Of a stretch of DNA of 64,000 nt, positions 33,467 to 44,688 are shown piece after piece (within the stretch, counting starts at the first letter, position 1; each line of letters starts with the position of its first letter). The notes beneath the pieces are model-generated. The model saw nothing but the letters and a program-made list of their open reading frames with translations, was not told the DNA's origin and did not search any database. The position numbers were made by a program, and so were the translations under genes. Origin of the DNA: Achromobacter deleyi. Its GTDB lineage: Bacteria > Pseudomonadota > Gammaproteobacteria > Burkholderiales > Burkholderiaceae_B. The stretch spans positions 4,278,001 to 4,342,000 of the forward strand of contig NZ_CP065997.1 in NCBI RefSeq assembly GCF_016127315.1, read 5' to 3'.

Positions 33467-34777
33467 ATGCAGCCTGTGGTTGAAACCCTCTCCGGCCTCG
33501 AGCGCCGTGTTGATCTGGCCGTCTCGGTGGCCGACGTCGAAAAGGAAGTCCAGGCGCAATTGAAGCGCGTGGCCCGTACCGCCAAGGTTCCCGGCTTCCG
33601 TCCCGGCAAGGCGCCGCTCGCCATGCTCGAGCGCAGCCATGGCCCCGGCATCCGCTACGACGTGATCAACAGCCAGGTCGGCCGTGCATTCGAACAAGCC
33701 GTCGACGGCGCCAAGCTGCGCGTCGCTGGCGCCCCGAACCTGGAACCCAAGACGGAAGGCGTCGGCGAAGACACGCTGGCCTTCACCGCGACCTTCGAGG
33801 TCTACCCCGAAGTCGCCGTGCCGGACCTGTCGGCCCTGGCCGTGACCCGCTATGAAACCGCCGTCACCGACGCCGAAGTGCAGCAGACCCTGGACGTCCT
33901 GCGCAAGCAGCGCGCCACGTTCGAAGCCCGTGAAGGCCGCGCCTCGCAAGACGGCGACCGCGTCACGCTGGACTTCGCCGGCACCATCGACGGCGTGCCG
34001 TTCGAAGGCGGCAAGGCCGAAGACTTCCCGTTTGTGCTCGGCCAAGGCCGCATGCTGCCGGAATTCGAAGAAGCCGCCCGCGGCCTGAAGGCTGGCGAAA
34101 GCAAGGTCTTCCCGCTCAAGTTCCCCGATGACTACCAAGGCAAGGAAGTCGCCGGCAAGACCGCCGAATTCACCATCACCGTCAAGGAAGTGGCTGAAGG
34201 CGTGCTGCCCGAACTGAACGCCGAATTCGCCAAGTCGCTCGGCCAGGCCGAAGGCGACGTCGAAAGGCTCAAGGCCGACATCCGCAGCAACATCGAACGC
34301 GAAGTCAAGGTGCGCTCGCAAGGCCGCACCAAGTCCAGCGTGATGGACGCCCTGGTCGAGGCCGGCAAGTTCGACGTGCCGAAGTCGCTGATCGACAACG
34401 ACGTGCAAGGCCGCATCGCCGCCGCTCGCGAAGAGCTCAAGCAGCGTGGCGTGCCCAACGCCGAGTCGGTGCCGATCCCGGCCGAAGCCTTCTCCACCGA
34501 ATCCGAGCGCCGCGTGCGCCTGGGCCTGCTGGTGTCCGAGCTGGTCAAGCAAGCCCAGCTGCAAGCCAAGCCGGAACAGGTTCGTGCCCGCATCGAGGAA
34601 TTCGCGGAAAACTACGAACAACCCGCCCAGGTTGTCAGCTATTACCTGGCCGACCGCCAGCGTCGTGCTGAAATCGAGGCTATCGTGCTCGAAGACAACG
34701 TCGTCGCGCACGTTCTGGACAAGGCCAAGGTCACCGACGAAAAGGTGCCTTTCGATCAGTTGATGGGGATGGCGTAA
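33467..34777 (+). CDS. tig: Trigger factor
   Basis: 436 residues, the ribosome-bound chaperone and prolyl isomerase. The ribosome-binding signature is near residue 46 ([10 protein letters not shown]); the FKBP-like domain lies near residues 160-245 ([14 protein letters not shown]), and the C-terminal helical chaperone arm runs to the end. Length is normal. It begins the tig-clpP-clpX-lon block and is four bases from clpP. Confidence 0.97.
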   Translation: MQPVVETLSGLERRVDLAVSVADVEKEVQAQLKRVARTAKVPGFRPGKAPLAMLERSHGPGIRYDVINSQVGRAFEQAVDGAKLRVAGAPNLEPKTEGVGEDTLAFTATFEVYPEVAVPDLSALAVTRYETAVTDAEVQQTLDVLRKQRATFEAREGRASQDGDRVTLDFAGTIDGVPFEGGKAEDFPFVLGQGRMLPEFEEAARGLKAGESKVFPLKFPDDYQGKEVAGKTAEFTITVKEVAEGVLPELNAEFAKSLGQAEGDVERLKADIRSNIEREVKVRSQGRTKSSVMDALVEAGKFDVPKSLIDNDVQGRIAAAREELKQRGVPNAESVPIPAEAFSTESERRVRLGLLVSELVKQAQLQAKPEQVRARIEEFAENYEQPAQVVSYYLADRQRRAEIEAIVLEDNVVAHVLDKAKVTDEKVPFDQLMGMA

Positions 34778-34781
34778 CACT

Positions 34782-35435
34782 ATGCAGAGATTCACCGATT
34801 TCTATGCGGCAATGAATGGCGGGTCTTCGGTGACCCCCACCGGCCTGGGCTACATTCCCATGGTGATCGAGCAGTCGGGGCGCGGCGAACGCGCCTACGA
34901 CATCTATTCGCGTCTGCTCCGCGAGCGGCTCATTTTCCTGGTGGGTCCGGTCAACGACGCGACGGCCAACCTGGTCGTGGCGCAGTTGCTGTTCCTGGAA
35001 TCGGAGAATCCTGACAAGGACATTTCCCTGTACATCAACTCGCCTGGCGGGTCGGTGTACGCGGGCATGGCCATCTACGACACCATGCAGTTCATCAAGC
35101 CGGACGTGTCGACCCTGTGCACCGGCCTGGCGGCCAGCATGGGCGCCTTCCTGCTGGCGGCTGGCAAGAAGGGCAAGCGCTTCACCTTGCCCAACTCGCG
35201 CATCATGATCCACCAGCCCTCGGGCGGCGCCCAGGGCCAGGCCTCCGACATCCAGATCCAGGCTCGCGAGATCCTGGACCTGCGCGAGCGTCTCAATCGC
35301 ATCCTGGCCGACAACACCGGCCAGTCGATCGAGCGCATCGCCCTGGACACGGAACGTGACAACTTCATGTCCGCCGAAGATGCGGTATCGTATGGACTGG
35401 TCGACAAGGTGATGACCTCCCGTTCGGAAGGCTGA
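34782..35435 (+). CDS. clpP: ATP-dependent Clp protease proteolytic subunit
   Basis: 217 residues. The catalytic triad fits E. coli spacing exactly: Ser119 (G-L-A-A-S-M-G), His144 (M-I-H-Q-P) and Asp193 (E-R-D-N-F). The first 22 residues are probably a propeptide. It forms a 14-subunit chamber with ClpX or ClpA. It follows tig by four bases and precedes clpX by 95 bases that contain a weak hairpin, so clpX may have partly separate expression. Confidence 0.98.
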   Translation: MQRFTDFYAAMNGGSSVTPTGLGYIPMVIEQSGRGERAYDIYSRLLRERLIFLVGPVNDATANLVVAQLLFLESENPDKDISLYINSPGGSVYAGMAIYDTMQFIKPDVSTLCTGLAASMGAFLLAAGKKGKRFTLPNSRIMIHQPSGGAQGQASDIQIQAREILDLRERLNRILADNTGQSIERIALDTERDNFMSAEDAVSYGLVDKVMTSRSEG

Positions 35436-35475
35436 CTTCCCGGTTGAGTCCCACCCGCTGTTGCCATGTTTGAGT

Positions 35476-35515
35476 AAGCGCCGGGCCCTTCACCCGGTCC
35501 GGCGCTTCTTTACCT
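35476..35515 (+). terminator. Weak hairpin between clpP and clpX
   Basis: AAGCGCCGG (35476-35484) pairs with CCGGCGCTT (35499-35507), followed by a short broken T run. It may attenuate rather than fully end tig-clpP transcripts. Confidence 0.5.
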
Positions 35516-35530
35516 GAGATACGAATACAT

Positions 35531-36829
35531 ATGCCAGAAAAAAAGGGATCGGCAGACGCTAAAGTGCTGCATTGCTCGTTTTGCAATAAAAGCCAGCACG
35601 AAGTCCGCAAGCTGATCGCGGGTCCGTCCGTATTCATCTGCGATGAATGCATCGACCTGTGCAACGACATCATCCGCGAGGAAGCGCAGGCGACCGCGCG
35701 CGCGGCGATTCGTTCCGAGCTGCCCACTCCGGCTGAAATCAAGACGTTCCTCGACCAGTACGTGATCGGGCAGAACTCGCCCAAGCGCATGCTGGCGGTG
35801 GCCGTCTACAACCACTACAAGCGCATCCGCCACGGCGAGATCAAGGGCGACGAAGTCGAGCTGTCCAAGAGCAACATCATGCTGATCGGCCCCACCGGGT
35901 CGGGCAAGACGCTGCTGGCGCAGACCCTCGCGCGCATGCTGAATGTGCCGTTCGTCATGGCCGACGCCACCACCCTGACCGAAGCCGGTTACGTCGGTGA
36001 GGACGTCGAGAACATCATTCAGAAGTTGCTGCAGAACTGCAACTACGAAGTCGAGAAGGCGCAGCGCGCCATCATCTACATCGATGAAATCGACAAGATT
36101 TCCCGCAAGTCCGACAACCCGTCCATCACCCGCGACGTGTCGGGCGAGGGCGTGCAGCAGGCGTTGCTCAAGCTGATCGAAGGCACGGTGGCCTCGGTGC
36201 CGCCGCAGGGCGGGCGCAAGCACCCCAACCAGGACTTCGTCCAGGTCGACACGACCAACATCCTGTTCATCGTCGGCGGCGCCTTCGACGGGCTGGAAAA
36301 GGTCATCCGCGACCGCACCGAAAAGTCCGGCATCGGCTTCTCGGCCGCGGTGCGCGCCAAGTCCGAGCGCGGCGTGGGCGAGCTGTTCTCCGAGGTCGAA
36401 CCCGAAGACCTGATCAAGTTCGGCCTGATCCCCGAACTGGTGGGCCGTCTGCCGGTGGTCGCCACGCTGGACGAGCTCGACGAGGCCGCCCTGGTGCAGA
36501 TCCTCACCGAGCCCAAGAACGCCCTGCTCAAGCAATTCCAGAAGCTGTTCGCCATGGAAGGCGCCGAGCTGGACGTGCGTCCCGCCGCACTCAAGGCCAT
36601 CGCCCGCAAGGCGCTCAAGCGCAAGACCGGCGCCCGTGGCCTGCGTTCCATCATCGAGCAGGCCCTGCTCGACACCATGTATGACCTGCCGTCGCAAGGC
36701 AACGTCAAGCGCGTGGTGCTCGACGAAGGCGCGATCGACGGCGAGGGCAAGCCCTTGCTGATCTACGCCGACGAAGAGGGGACGGCCGAAAAGCCGGAGC
36801 GCGGGGAAGTCCGCGACGCCGCGGCCTGA
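35531..36829 (+). CDS. clpX: ATP-dependent Clp protease ATP-binding subunit ClpX
   Basis: 432 residues. The N-terminal zinc-binding domain has four cysteines (15, 18, 37 and 40). The AAA+ domain starts near residue 65 with Walker A G-P-T-G-S-G-K-T (120-127) and the pore loop G-Y-V-G near residue 155. It unfolds tagged proteins and feeds them to ClpP. Length is normal; it is followed by a terminator and then lon. Confidence 0.98.
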   Translation: MPEKKGSADAKVLHCSFCNKSQHEVRKLIAGPSVFICDECIDLCNDIIREEAQATARAAIRSELPTPAEIKTFLDQYVIGQNSPKRMLAVAVYNHYKRIRHGEIKGDEVELSKSNIMLIGPTGSGKTLLAQTLARMLNVPFVMADATTLTEAGYVGEDVENIIQKLLQNCNYEVEKAQRAIIYIDEIDKISRKSDNPSITRDVSGEGVQQALLKLIEGTVASVPPQGGRKHPNQDFVQVDTTNILFIVGGAFDGLEKVIRDRTEKSGIGFSAAVRAKSERGVGELFSEVEPEDLIKFGLIPELVGRLPVVATLDELDEAALVQILTEPKNALLKQFQKLFAMEGAELDVRPAALKAIARKALKRKTGARGLRSIIEQALLDTMYDLPSQGNVKRVVLDEGAIDGEGKPLLIYADEEGTAEKPERGEVRDAAA

Positions 36830-36840
36830 CGGATATTTCA

Positions 36841-36872
36841 AAAAAACCCGTTTCCGTAACGGGTTTTTTTGT
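36841..36872 (+). terminator. Terminator after clpX
   Basis: AACCCGTT and AACGGGTT flank a short loop, with A-rich and T-rich arms on either side, giving a good intrinsic terminator on this strand. lon therefore starts from its own promoter. Confidence 0.8.
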
Positions 36873-36972
36873 CTCCGGCGCCTGATTGAACGCACACTGC
36901 CAGGGTGTGTCCAATAAAACGGGATACCGGCCGCCGATTTTTTTGCCGTTTTGTTTATCCGGCCGCCGGGAC

Positions 36973-36998
36973 CTTGAATTTTCGGCTATTGTTCCCAT
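36973..36998 (+). promoter_or_regulatory. Sigma-32-type heat-shock promoter of lon
   Basis: CTTGAA (36973-36978) and TCCCAT (36993-36998), 14 bases apart, closely match the heat-shock consensus CTTGAA-N13-15-CCCCAT. It lies about 80 bases upstream of lon, between the clpX terminator and the start codon. Confidence 0.7.
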
Positions 36999-37079
36999 AA
37001 CAGACGTAACCGACGGGGCTGTCCGGGTATACCCGGTCATCCTGTCCCCGATACGCCGAGTCATACCGAGGAACCTCCT

Positions 37080-39530
37080 ATGTCTGCCAGCCAGACCCTG
37101 CCTTCCGACCCGATCGACCTTCCCCTGCTGCCACTGCGCGACGTCGTGGTGTTCCCGCACATGGTCATCCCGCTGTTCGTCGGCCGTCCGCGCTCCATCC
37201 GCGCGCTCGAGGTTGCGATGGAAGCGGGCAAGAGCATCATGCTTGTGGCCCAAAAATCCGCCGGCAAGGATGATCCCACTCCCGAAGACGTCTACGAGAT
37301 CGGCTGCGTTGCCGGCATCCTGCAGATGCTCAAGCTGCCCGACGGCACCGTCAAGGTGCTGGTCGAAGGCACCCAGCGCGCCCGTATCAACAGCATCGAG
37401 GACGCCGATTCGCACTTCACCTGCCAGGTCACCCCGATCGAGCCGGACGCCGTCCAGGGCTCCGAGACCGAGGCCCTGCGCCGCGCGATCGTCGCCCAGT
37501 TCGAGCAATACGTAAAACTCAACAAGAAGATCCCCCCGGAGATCCTGACCTCGCTCGCCGGCATCGATGACGCCGGTCGCCTGGCCGACACGATCGCCGC
37601 GCATCTTCCGCTGAAACTCGAGCAGAAGCAGAAGATGCTCGAGATCGTCGGCACCTCCGAGCGCCTCGAAGGTCTGCTCACGCAGCTGGAAACCGAAATC
37701 GACATCCTCCAGGTCGAGAAGCGGATCCGCGGCCGCGTGAAGAAGCAGATGGAAAAGAGCCAGCGCGACTACTACCTGAATGAGCAGGTCAAGGCCATTC
37801 AGAAGGAGTTGGGCGAGGGCGAAGAGGGCGCCGACATCGAGGAGCTCGAAAAGAAGATCATCGCCGCGCACATGCCCAAGGAGGCACGCAAGAAGGCCGA
37901 TGCCGAGCTCAAGAAGCTCAAGCTCATGTCGCCCATGTCGGCCGAAGCCACCGTGGTGCGCAACTACATCGATACGCTCATCAACCTCCCCTGGAGGAAG
38001 AAGAGCAAGATCAACAACTCCATCTCCAACGCCGAGACCGTGCTCGACAACGACCACTACGGCCTGGAGAAGGTGAAGGAACGCATCCTCGAATATCTCG
38101 CGGTGCAACAGCGCGTCGACAAGGTCAAGGCGCCGATCCTGTGCCTGGTCGGTCCTCCGGGGGTCGGCAAGACCTCGCTGGGCCAGTCCATCGCCAAGGC
38201 CACGAACCGCAAGTTCGTGCGCATGGCCCTGGGCGGCGTGCGCGACGAAGCCGAGATCCGCGGCCACCGTCGTACGTACATCGGCTCGATGCCCGGCAAG
38301 ATCGTCCAGAACATGTCGAAGGTCGGCGTGCGCAACCCCCTGTTCCTGCTCGATGAAATCGACAAGCTGGGCATGGATTTCCGCGGCGATCCCTCGTCGG
38401 CGCTGCTCGAAGTGCTGGACCCGGAACAGAACCACACGTTCCAGGACCACTACATCGAAGTCGACTTCGACCTGTCGGACGTCATGTTCGTGGCCACCAG
38501 CAACACGCTGAACATTCCGCCGGCCCTGCTGGACCGCATGGAAGTGATCCGCCTGTCCGGCTACACCGAGGAAGAAAAGATCCACATCGCCCGCGACCAT
38601 CTGCTGCCCAAGCTGATGAAGAACAACGGCGTCAAGGATACCGAGCTGACCGTCGATGACAGCGCGCTGCGAGACATCGTGCGCTACTACACCCGCGAAG
38701 CCGGCGTGCGTGCGCTCGAACGCGAAGTGGGCAAGATCTGCCGCAAGGTGATCAAGCAGTTGCTGACCCAGAGCGATCGCGCCAAGGCCGAAGGCAAGAC
38801 CTTCGAGCTCAAGCCGGTCAATGTCACGGGCGACAACCTCAGCGATTACCTCGGCGTGCGCCGCTACACCTTCGGCATGGCCGAAAAGGAAAACCAGATC
38901 GGTCAGGTGACCGGCCTGGCCTGGACGGAAGTCGGCGGCGACCTGCTCACGATCGAAGTGGCGGACATGCCCGGCAAGGGCGTGATCCAACGCACCGGCT
39001 CGCTCGGCGACGTGATGAAGGAATCGGTCGAGGCGGCCCGCACGGTGGTGCGCTCGCGGGCGCGTCGCCTGGGCTTTGCCGACAGCGTGTTCGAGAAGCA
39101 CGACATGCATGTGCACGTGCCGGAAGGCGCGACGCCCAAGGACGGTCCGTCCGCCGGTATCGCGATCACCACGGCCATGGTGTCGGCCCTGTCGCGTATC
39201 CCGGTGCGCGCCGACGTCGCCATGACCGGCGAGATCACGCTGCGTGGCGAAGTCCTGCCGATCGGCGGCCTGAAGGAAAAGCTGCTGGCCGCCCACCGCG
39301 GTGGCATCAAGACGGTCTTGATCCCGGAAGAAAACGTCAAGGATTTGGCGGAGATCCCGGACAACGTCAAGAACCATCTCGAGATCGTGCCGGTCCGCTG
39401 GATCGACAAGGTGCTGGAACTGGCCCTGGAACGCCTGCCGGAGCCGCTGGCTGAAGACGAAGCGGTCAAGGAACCGCTGGTCGCCAAGCCGGCGGAACCG
39501 GGCTCGACGGATCCCGTGCTCAAGCACTGA
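37080..39530 (+). CDS. lon: ATP-dependent protease Lon
   Basis: 816 residues. The order is: N-terminal substrate-binding domain ([14 protein letters not shown] near residue 15), helical linker, AAA+ domain with Walker A G-P-P-G-V-G-K-T near residue 358, and the serine protease domain with Ser691 (D-G-P-S-A-G) and Lys734 (L-K-E-K), 43 residues apart as in E. coli. It degrades misfolded and regulatory proteins. GAGGAA precedes the start. It is the last gene of the quality-control block and has its own heat-shock-type promoter. Confidence 0.98.
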   Translation: MSASQTLPSDPIDLPLLPLRDVVVFPHMVIPLFVGRPRSIRALEVAMEAGKSIMLVAQKSAGKDDPTPEDVYEIGCVAGILQMLKLPDGTVKVLVEGTQRARINSIEDADSHFTCQVTPIEPDAVQGSETEALRRAIVAQFEQYVKLNKKIPPEILTSLAGIDDAGRLADTIAAHLPLKLEQKQKMLEIVGTSERLEGLLTQLETEIDILQVEKRIRGRVKKQMEKSQRDYYLNEQVKAIQKELGEGEEGADIEELEKKIIAAHMPKEARKKADAELKKLKLMSPMSAEATVVRNYIDTLINLPWRKKSKINNSISNAETVLDNDHYGLEKVKERILEYLAVQQRVDKVKAPILCLVGPPGVGKTSLGQSIAKATNRKFVRMALGGVRDEAEIRGHRRTYIGSMPGKIVQNMSKVGVRNPLFLLDEIDKLGMDFRGDPSSALLEVLDPEQNHTFQDHYIEVDFDLSDVMFVATSNTLNIPPALLDRMEVIRLSGYTEEEKIHIARDHLLPKLMKNNGVKDTELTVDDSALRDIVRYYTREAGVRALEREVGKICRKVIKQLLTQSDRAKAEGKTFELKPVNVTGDNLSDYLGVRRYTFGMAEKENQIGQVTGLAWTEVGGDLLTIEVADMPGKGVIQRTGSLGDVMKESVEAARTVVRSRARRLGFADSVFEKHDMHVHVPEGATPKDGPSAGIAITTAMVSALSRIPVRADVAMTGEITLRGEVLPIGGLKEKLLAAHRGGIKTVLIPEENVKDLAEIPDNVKNHLEIVPVRWIDKVLELALERLPEPLAEDEAVKEPLVAKPAEPGSTDPVLKH

Positions 39531-39566
39531 TGCCTGGCCCGAGGCGCCCCGCAAGGGGCGGCCTTC

Positions 39567-39600
39567 AAAAAGAAACCCCGCTTGCGCGGGGTTTCTTTTT
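39567..39600. terminator. Bidirectional terminator between lon and lexA
   Basis: A perfect 15-bp stem (39567-39581 with 39586-39600, loop TTGC) has A-rich and T-rich ends on both strands, so it can end lon (rightward) and lexA (leftward). Confidence 0.85.
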
Positions 39601-39639
39601 GGCGCGGCGATCTAGCCGGCGCCGGAACAAGCGGGGAAA

Positions 39640-40290
39640 TCAGTGCAGCGTGTGCGGCCGGATCAGCCCGACCGCGATGCCTTCCAGCGCGAATTCCTGG
39701 TCGGCTTCGACCACGATGACATTGAAGTCGGGGTTCTCGGGCAGCAGTTCGATGCGGCCGTTCTGGCGCTGCAGGCGCTTGACGGTGACGTCGTCGCCCA
39801 GCCGGGCCACCACGATCTGGCCGTTGCGAGCCTCGGACGCCTTCTTGACGGCCAGCAGGTCGCCTTCGAGGATGCCGGCGTCGCGCATGCTCATGCCGCG
39901 CACCTTGAGCAGGTAGTCGGGCGTCTGCGCGAACAGGCTGGTATCGACGCCGATCTCGCGCTCGACGTGCTCGGCCGCCAGGATCGGGCTGCCAGCGGCC
40001 ACGCGGCCCACCAGCGGCAGCAGCAACTGCGCCAGGCCGGGCAGGGGCAGCGGCGCCTGGGTCTGGGCGGGCGAGGCGTCCTTCAGGCGGATGCCGCGCG
40101 AGGCGCCGGCGGTGAGCTCGATGGCGCCCTTGCGGGCCAGCGCCTTCAGATGGTCTTCGGCCGCGTTGGGCGAGCGGAATCCGAGGGCCTGGGCGATCTC
40201 GGCGCGGGTGGGCGGAAAGCCGGTGCGCGCGACGGTTTGCCGGATGAGGTCCAGGATTTGCTGTTGACGATCAGTGAGTTTGCTGGCCAT
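39640..40290 (-). CDS. lexA: LexA repressor
   Basis: 216 residues from ATG 40290; an upstream frame extension is rejected. The N-terminal wHTH (residues 1-70, [13 protein letters not shown]) binds SOS boxes. The C-terminal S24 domain has the cleavage site Ala99-Gly100 and catalytic Ser134 and Lys171 with the E. coli spacing of 37. A perfect LexA box lies 26-41 bases upstream of its start, so it controls itself. The same box type occurs in the prophage cargo at 12006. Confidence 0.97.
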   Translation of the reverse strand: MASKLTDRQQQILDLIRQTVARTGFPPTRAEIAQALGFRSPNAAEDHLKALARKGAIELTAGASRGIRLKDASPAQTQAPLPLPGLAQLLLPLVGRVAAGSPILAAEHVEREIGVDTSLFAQTPDYLLKVRGMSMRDAGILEGDLLAVKKASEARNGQIVVARLGDDVTVKRLQRQNGRIELLPENPDFNVIVVEADQEFALEGIAVGLIRPHTLH

Positions 40291-40315
40291 GGTGATGATC
40301 CGTTGGTGAGTCGGA

Positions 40316-40331
40316 CTGTACATATATACAG
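40316..40331. promoter_or_regulatory. LexA (SOS) box upstream of lexA
   Basis: CTGT (40316-40319) and ACAG (40328-40331) separated by eight bases (ACATATAT) form a perfect SOS box. Its position shortly upstream of lexA fits the usual autoregulation. Confidence 0.92.
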
Positions 40332-40397
40332 CAGCATTCTGGGGGACATAACGCAAAAAAGCAAGCGCGGATCGGGCGCGGCCACCGAGCGGGCAAT

Positions 40398-40421
40398 AAA
40401 AACGGGACCCGAAGGTCCCGT
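40398..40421 (-). terminator. Leftward terminator after the aminotransferase gene
   Basis: ACGGGACC (40421-40414 on the minus strand) pairs with GGTCCCGT (40409-40402), TTCG loop, followed by T residues (40402-40398). It separates the aminotransferase from lexA. Confidence 0.8.
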
Positions 40422-40450
40422 CTGGGGCTGGCGCAGGCCGGCGGGGCGCT

Positions 40451-41650
40451 TTACAGCACCGCGGCGATGCCCTTGGCCACCTGGTCGATGTTGCCGCTGT
40501 TGAGCGCGGCGACGCAGATGCGGCCGCTGGAGACGGCGTAGACGCCGTGCTCTTCGCGCAGGCGGTCGACCTGGGCCGAGGTCAGGCCCGAGTACGAGAA
40601 CATGCCGCGCTGCTGCAGCACGAAGCTGAAGTCCTGCTTGCCGCCGTGTTCCTTGATCTTGTCGACCAGCTGCTTGCGCATCAGGCGGATGCGGTCGCGC
40701 ATGCCGCCGAGTTCTTCTTCCCACATGGCGAACAGCTCGGGCGAGTTCAGCACCGTGGAGACGATCGTGCCGCCGTGGGTGGGCGGGTTGGAATAGTTGG
40801 TGCGGATGACGCGCTTGAGCTGGCTCAGCACGCGGACGGCTTCGTCCTTGCTGCCGGAGACGACGGTCAGGGCGCCGACGCGCTCGCCGTAGAGCGAGAA
40901 CGACTTCGAGAACGACGAGCTGATGAACATGGTCAGGTCGAGGTCGGCGAACAGGCGCACGACCGCGGCGTCCTCACGCAGGCCCTCGCCGAAGCCCTGG
41001 TAGGCGATGTCCAGGAACGGCACCAGCTTGTTTTCCTTGACGACCGCGGCGATCTGCTGCCATTGGTCGAAGGTGGGGTCGACGCCGGTCGGGTTGTGGC
41101 AGCAGGCGTGCAGCACGACCACGGTGTTGGCCGGCGCGGCCTTCAGGGCGGCCAGCATGCCGTCGAAGTTCAGGCCGCGGGTGGCGGCGTCATAGTAGGC
41201 ATAGGTGCCGACTTCGAAACCGGCGCGTTCGAACAGCGCGCGGTGGTTTTCCCAGCTGGGATCGCTGATCAGGACCTTGGAGGTCGGCAGCAGCTGGCGC
41301 AGGAAGTCGGCGCCGATCTTGAGCGCGCCGGTGCCGCCCAGGGCCTGGGTGGTCAGGACGCGGCCGGCGGCGACCAGCGGGGAATCCTTGCCGATCAGCA
41401 GGGCTTGCGCGCCCTGGTTGTAGCCGGCGATGCCTTCGATCGGCAGGTAGCCGCGGGCGGCGGCTGCCTCGATGCGGGCGATTTCCGCCTTGCGCACGGC
41501 GCCCAGCAGGGGAATGCGACCCTGGTCGTCGTAGTACACGCCCACGCCCAGATTGACTTTACCGGGGCGGGTATCCGCGTTGTATTGTTCGTTCAGACCA
41601 AGAATGGGGTCGCGCGGCGCGAGTTCGACGGAATCGAAAAGGGTGCTCAT
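40451..41650 (-). CDS. Aromatic/aspartate aminotransferase (class I, AspC/TyrB-like)
   Basis: 399 residues. Fold-type I PLP enzyme with the family pattern P-R-D-P-I-L-G-L near residue 12, L-N-E-Q-Y, and the PLP lysine in [14 protein letters not shown] near residue 250. The C-terminal substrate arginine lies in S-S-G-R-I-C-V-A. Such enzymes transfer amino groups between aspartate or aromatic amino acids and 2-oxoglutarate. AspC and TyrB types cannot be told apart from sequence reading alone. Confidence 0.9.
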   Translation of the reverse strand: MSTLFDSVELAPRDPILGLNEQYNADTRPGKVNLGVGVYYDDQGRIPLLGAVRKAEIARIEAAAARGYLPIEGIAGYNQGAQALLIGKDSPLVAAGRVLTTQALGGTGALKIGADFLRQLLPTSKVLISDPSWENHRALFERAGFEVGTYAYYDAATRGLNFDGMLAALKAAPANTVVVLHACCHNPTGVDPTFDQWQQIAAVVKENKLVPFLDIAYQGFGEGLREDAAVVRLFADLDLTMFISSSFSKSFSLYGERVGALTVVSGSKDEAVRVLSQLKRVIRTNYSNPPTHGGTIVSTVLNSPELFAMWEEELGGMRDRIRLMRKQLVDKIKEHGGKQDFSFVLQQRGMFSYSGLTSAQVDRLREEHGVYAVSSGRICVAALNSGNIDQVAKGIAAVL

Positions 41651-41727
41651 GGGACTCTGCTGAGGGTGAGTGGACGCAGTCGGAAGTGCTGTGGATAATG
41701 GGGGGTTTACCCTGGGAACAGTCTAGC

Positions 41728-43854
41728 ATGCCTAAGAGCGCAATAGACCCGAGCGCGGCGGGTGCCGCAGCCGTTGGCTCCGTCACCGACGGGGCGCCCG
41801 ATAGGGCCCCTGGCGCTGCCGCGGCGGCCCCAGGCCCGGGGTTCGTCGATTACCCCGGCAGCCCGTTCCACCTGTATCAACCGTATCCGCCCGCTGGCGA
41901 CCAGCCGGGCGCCATCGACGGACTGATCCAGGGCGTGCAGGACGGCCTCATGTACCAGACCCTGCTGGGCGTGACCGGCTCGGGCAAGACCTACACCATG
42001 GCCAACGTCATCGCCCAGTTGGGGCGGCCGGCGCTGGTGCTGGCGCCCAACAAGACGCTGGCGGCGCAGCTGTACGCGGAAATGCGCGAGTTCTTCCCCA
42101 AGAACGCGGTGGAGTACTTCGTCTCGTACTACGACTACTACCAGCCCGAGGCCTACGTGCCGACGCGCGACCTGTTCATCGAAAAGGACTCGTCGATCAA
42201 CGAGCACATCGAGCAGATGCGCCTGTCGGCCACCAAGAGCCTGCTGGAACGCCGCGACACCATCATCGTCGGCACGGTGTCGTGTATCTACGGTATCGGC
42301 AATCCGGGCGATTACCACGCGATGGTGCTGATCCTGCGCGCCGGCGACCAGATCTCGCGGCGCGAGATCCTGGCGCGGCTGGTGGCCATGCAGTACACCC
42401 GCAACGACGCCGAATTCACGCGCGGCGCGTTCCGCGTGCGCGGCGAGACCATCGACATCTTCCCGGCGGAAAGCGCCGAGCTGGCGCTGCGCCTGACGCT
42501 GTTCGATGATGAAATCGAAAGCCTCGAGCTGTTCGATCCGCTGACCGGCCGCATTCGCCAGAAGCTGCCGCGCTTCACCGTCTACCCCGGCTCGCACTAC
42601 GTGACGCCGCGCGACACGGTGCTGCGCGCCATCGAGACCATCAAGGAAGAACTGCGCGAGCGCACCAAGCGCTTCATCGACGACGGCCACCTGGTCGAGG
42701 CCCAGCGCCTGGAGCAGCGCACCCGCTTCGACCTGGAAATGCTGCAGGAACTGGGTTTCTGCAAGGGCATCGAAAACTACTCGCGCCACCTGTCGGGCGC
42801 CGCGGCCGGCGAGCCGCCGCCCACGCTGATCGACTACCTGCCCGGTGACGCGCTGATGTTCATCGACGAGAGCCACGTCACCATCGGCCAGCTCAGCGCC
42901 ATGTACCGGGGCGACCGCTCGCGCAAGGAAACGCTGGTGCAGTATGGCTTCCGCCTGCCGTCGGCGCTGGACAACCGGCCGCTCAAGCTCGAGGAGTTCG
43001 AGGCCCGCATGCGCCAATGCGTGTTCGTGTCGGCCACGCCCGCGGCGTATGAAAAGGAACATGCCGACAACGTGGTCGAGCAGGTGGTGCGGCCCACCGG
43101 CCTGGTCGACCCGATCGTCGAGGTGCTGCCGGCCCGCACGCAGGTCGACGACCTGCTGGGACAGATCAAGGTGCGCACGGACCTGGGCGAGCGCGTGCTG
43201 GTCACCACCCTGACCAAGCGCATGGCCGAGGACCTGACCGACTTCCTGACCGAGCACGGCGTGCGGGTGCGCTATCTGCACTCCGACATCGACACGGTCG
43301 AGCGCGTGGAAATCATCCGCGACCTGCGCCTGGGCACGTTCGACGTGCTGGTGGGCATCAACCTGCTGCGCGAGGGCCTGGACATTCCGGAAGTGTCGCT
43401 GGTGGCCATCCTGGATGCCGACAAGGAAGGTTTCCTGCGGTCCGAGCGCAGCCTGATCCAGACGATCGGGCGCGCCGCGCGCAACCTGAACGGCCATGCC
43501 ATCCTGTACGCCGACCGCATCACCGATTCGATGCAGCGCGCCATGGAGGAAACCAGCCGCCGCCGCGCCAAGCAGCTGCAATTCAACGCCGACCACGGCA
43601 TCACCGCCCGCGGCGTGCAAAAGGCCGTGCGAGAGCTGATCGACGGCATCGTCGCCCCGGTGCAGCACGATGCGCTGGAAGCCGCGGTCCCGGCCGAATT
43701 GCTCAAGGACGAAAAGGCCCTGGCGCGCGAGATCAAGCGCCTGGAAAAGCTGATGATGGATCACGCTCGCAACCTCGAGTTCGAGCAGGCCGCCGCCGCC
43801 CGCGACGCCCTGACGGCGCTCAAGCAGCGGGTGCTGCTGGATGGCGCGGTATGA
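41728..43854 (+). CDS. uvrB: UvrABC system protein B
   Basis: 708 residues from ATG 41728 (a GTG at 41686 would add 14 residues). The first 50 residues are an Ala/Pro-rich extension absent from the short E. coli form. Then come the helicase motifs: Walker A G-V-T-G-S-G-K-T near residue 83, the beta-hairpin [13 protein letters not shown], and S-A-T-P. The C-terminal UVR domain ([18 protein letters not shown] near residue 670) binds UvrC. It works in nucleotide excision repair. No LexA box is seen upstream. Confidence 0.97.
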   Translation: MPKSAIDPSAAGAAAVGSVTDGAPDRAPGAAAAAPGPGFVDYPGSPFHLYQPYPPAGDQPGAIDGLIQGVQDGLMYQTLLGVTGSGKTYTMANVIAQLGRPALVLAPNKTLAAQLYAEMREFFPKNAVEYFVSYYDYYQPEAYVPTRDLFIEKDSSINEHIEQMRLSATKSLLERRDTIIVGTVSCIYGIGNPGDYHAMVLILRAGDQISRREILARLVAMQYTRNDAEFTRGAFRVRGETIDIFPAESAELALRLTLFDDEIESLELFDPLTGRIRQKLPRFTVYPGSHYVTPRDTVLRAIETIKEELRERTKRFIDDGHLVEAQRLEQRTRFDLEMLQELGFCKGIENYSRHLSGAAAGEPPPTLIDYLPGDALMFIDESHVTIGQLSAMYRGDRSRKETLVQYGFRLPSALDNRPLKLEEFEARMRQCVFVSATPAAYEKEHADNVVEQVVRPTGLVDPIVEVLPARTQVDDLLGQIKVRTDLGERVLVTTLTKRMAEDLTDFLTEHGVRVRYLHSDIDTVERVEIIRDLRLGTFDVLVGINLLREGLDIPEVSLVAILDADKEGFLRSERSLIQTIGRAARNLNGHAILYADRITDSMQRAMEETSRRRAKQLQFNADHGITARGVQKAVRELIDGIVAPVQHDALEAAVPAELLKDEKALAREIKRLEKLMMDHARNLEFEQAAAARDALTALKQRVLLDGAV

Positions 43855-44102
43855 AGTTCGTCAGTATCTAAATGTATCTATTCGCTGACAACGTGCTGAA
43901 TATTGGGAAAAGTCATCATGTTGTCAGCGGACGTCCGAAATTTGCGCAAATGATCCATCCGGGGCCTTCCGCGAAGCCTCAAATATAGTTGTTAACTATA
44001 TGATTTATTAGCATTATTTAAGGCGGCGAGCTGGCTTGTAACGGATGGCGAAAACGCAAAAAAAGCTTGCCTTATCTCGGGTTTTCCCGCACACTTACTC
44101 CC
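43855..44102. other. AT-rich intergenic region with a palindrome
   Basis: Before the phosphatase gene the DNA is AT-rich for this genome. ATATAGTT (43983-43990) and AACTATAT (43994-44001) form a perfect 8-bp inverted repeat with a 3-base spacer. I see no gene. It could be an operator or promoter element for the downstream gene. Confidence 0.5.
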
Positions 44103-44594
44103 ATGATGACCAAGGTACTTTTCGTTTGCATGGGCAATATCTGTCGCTCGCCGAGCGCAGAGGGCGTGTTTCGCCATTTGGTGAACGACGCGGGTTTGGG
44201 CGATGTGGTTCGCATCGACTCCGCGGGCACGCACGCGTTTCACATCGGCGAGGCGCCTGATGCCCGGGCGCAGGCCGCAGCGCGCAAGCGCGGCTACGAG
44301 ATCACGCACTGCGAGGCTCGCCAGGTCACCGCGGAAGACTTCCGCGACTTCGACCTCATCCTCGCCATGGATTGGGACAACCTGTCCGCCATGCAGCAGC
44401 AGTGCCCCAAGGCGTACCAGCACAAACTGATGCTGCTGATGCGCTTCGCCAACGAGTTCGAAGAAGCCACCGTGCCCGATCCCTACTACGGCGGCGCCGA
44501 CGGTTTCGGCAAGGTGCTGGACTACCTCGAAGACGCCTGTCAGGGCGTGCTCGAGCTGGTCCGCAAGCGCGCCACCCAATACCAGGCGGCTTGA
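44103..44594 (+). CDS. Low-molecular-weight protein tyrosine phosphatase
   Basis: 163 residues from ATG 44103 (or ATG 44106). The phosphate loop C9-x5-R15 (V-C-M-G-N-I-C-R-S) is at the N-terminus and the general acid aspartate sits in V-P-D-P-Y-Y-G near residue 125. This is a small cytoplasmic Tyr phosphatase, sometimes tied to capsule or exopolysaccharide control; the context here (before iscR) gives no partner. A terminator follows at 44651-44675. Confidence 0.93.
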   Translation: MMTKVLFVCMGNICRSPSAEGVFRHLVNDAGLGDVVRIDSAGTHAFHIGEAPDARAQAAARKRGYEITHCEARQVTAEDFRDFDLILAMDWDNLSAMQQQCPKAYQHKLMLLMRFANEFEEATVPDPYYGGADGFGKVLDYLEDACQGVLELVRKRATQYQAA

Positions 44595-44650
44595 GGCCTC
44601 CTGTGCGCCGGCGCGCCCTGTAGGGCGGCTTGGCGATTGGCAGTGAAAAG

Positions 44651-44675
44651 AACCGCGCGACAGCGCGGTTTTTTT
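44651..44675 (+). terminator. Terminator after the phosphatase gene
   Basis: AACCGCGC (44651-44658) pairs with GCGCGGTT (44663-44670), GACA loop, and T residues continue to 44675. It isolates the isc operon. Confidence 0.85.
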
Positions 44676-44688
44676 CTAGCCGGGAGTC

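Noticed and set aside
36705..39554. A 949-codon open frame on the minus strand across lon and clpX
   Set aside because: It is antisense to well-conserved lon and clpX and has the His/Arg/Asp-rich, low-complexity look of a GC-rich shadow frame. Similar shadows over hscA, uvrB and tig are also set aside.
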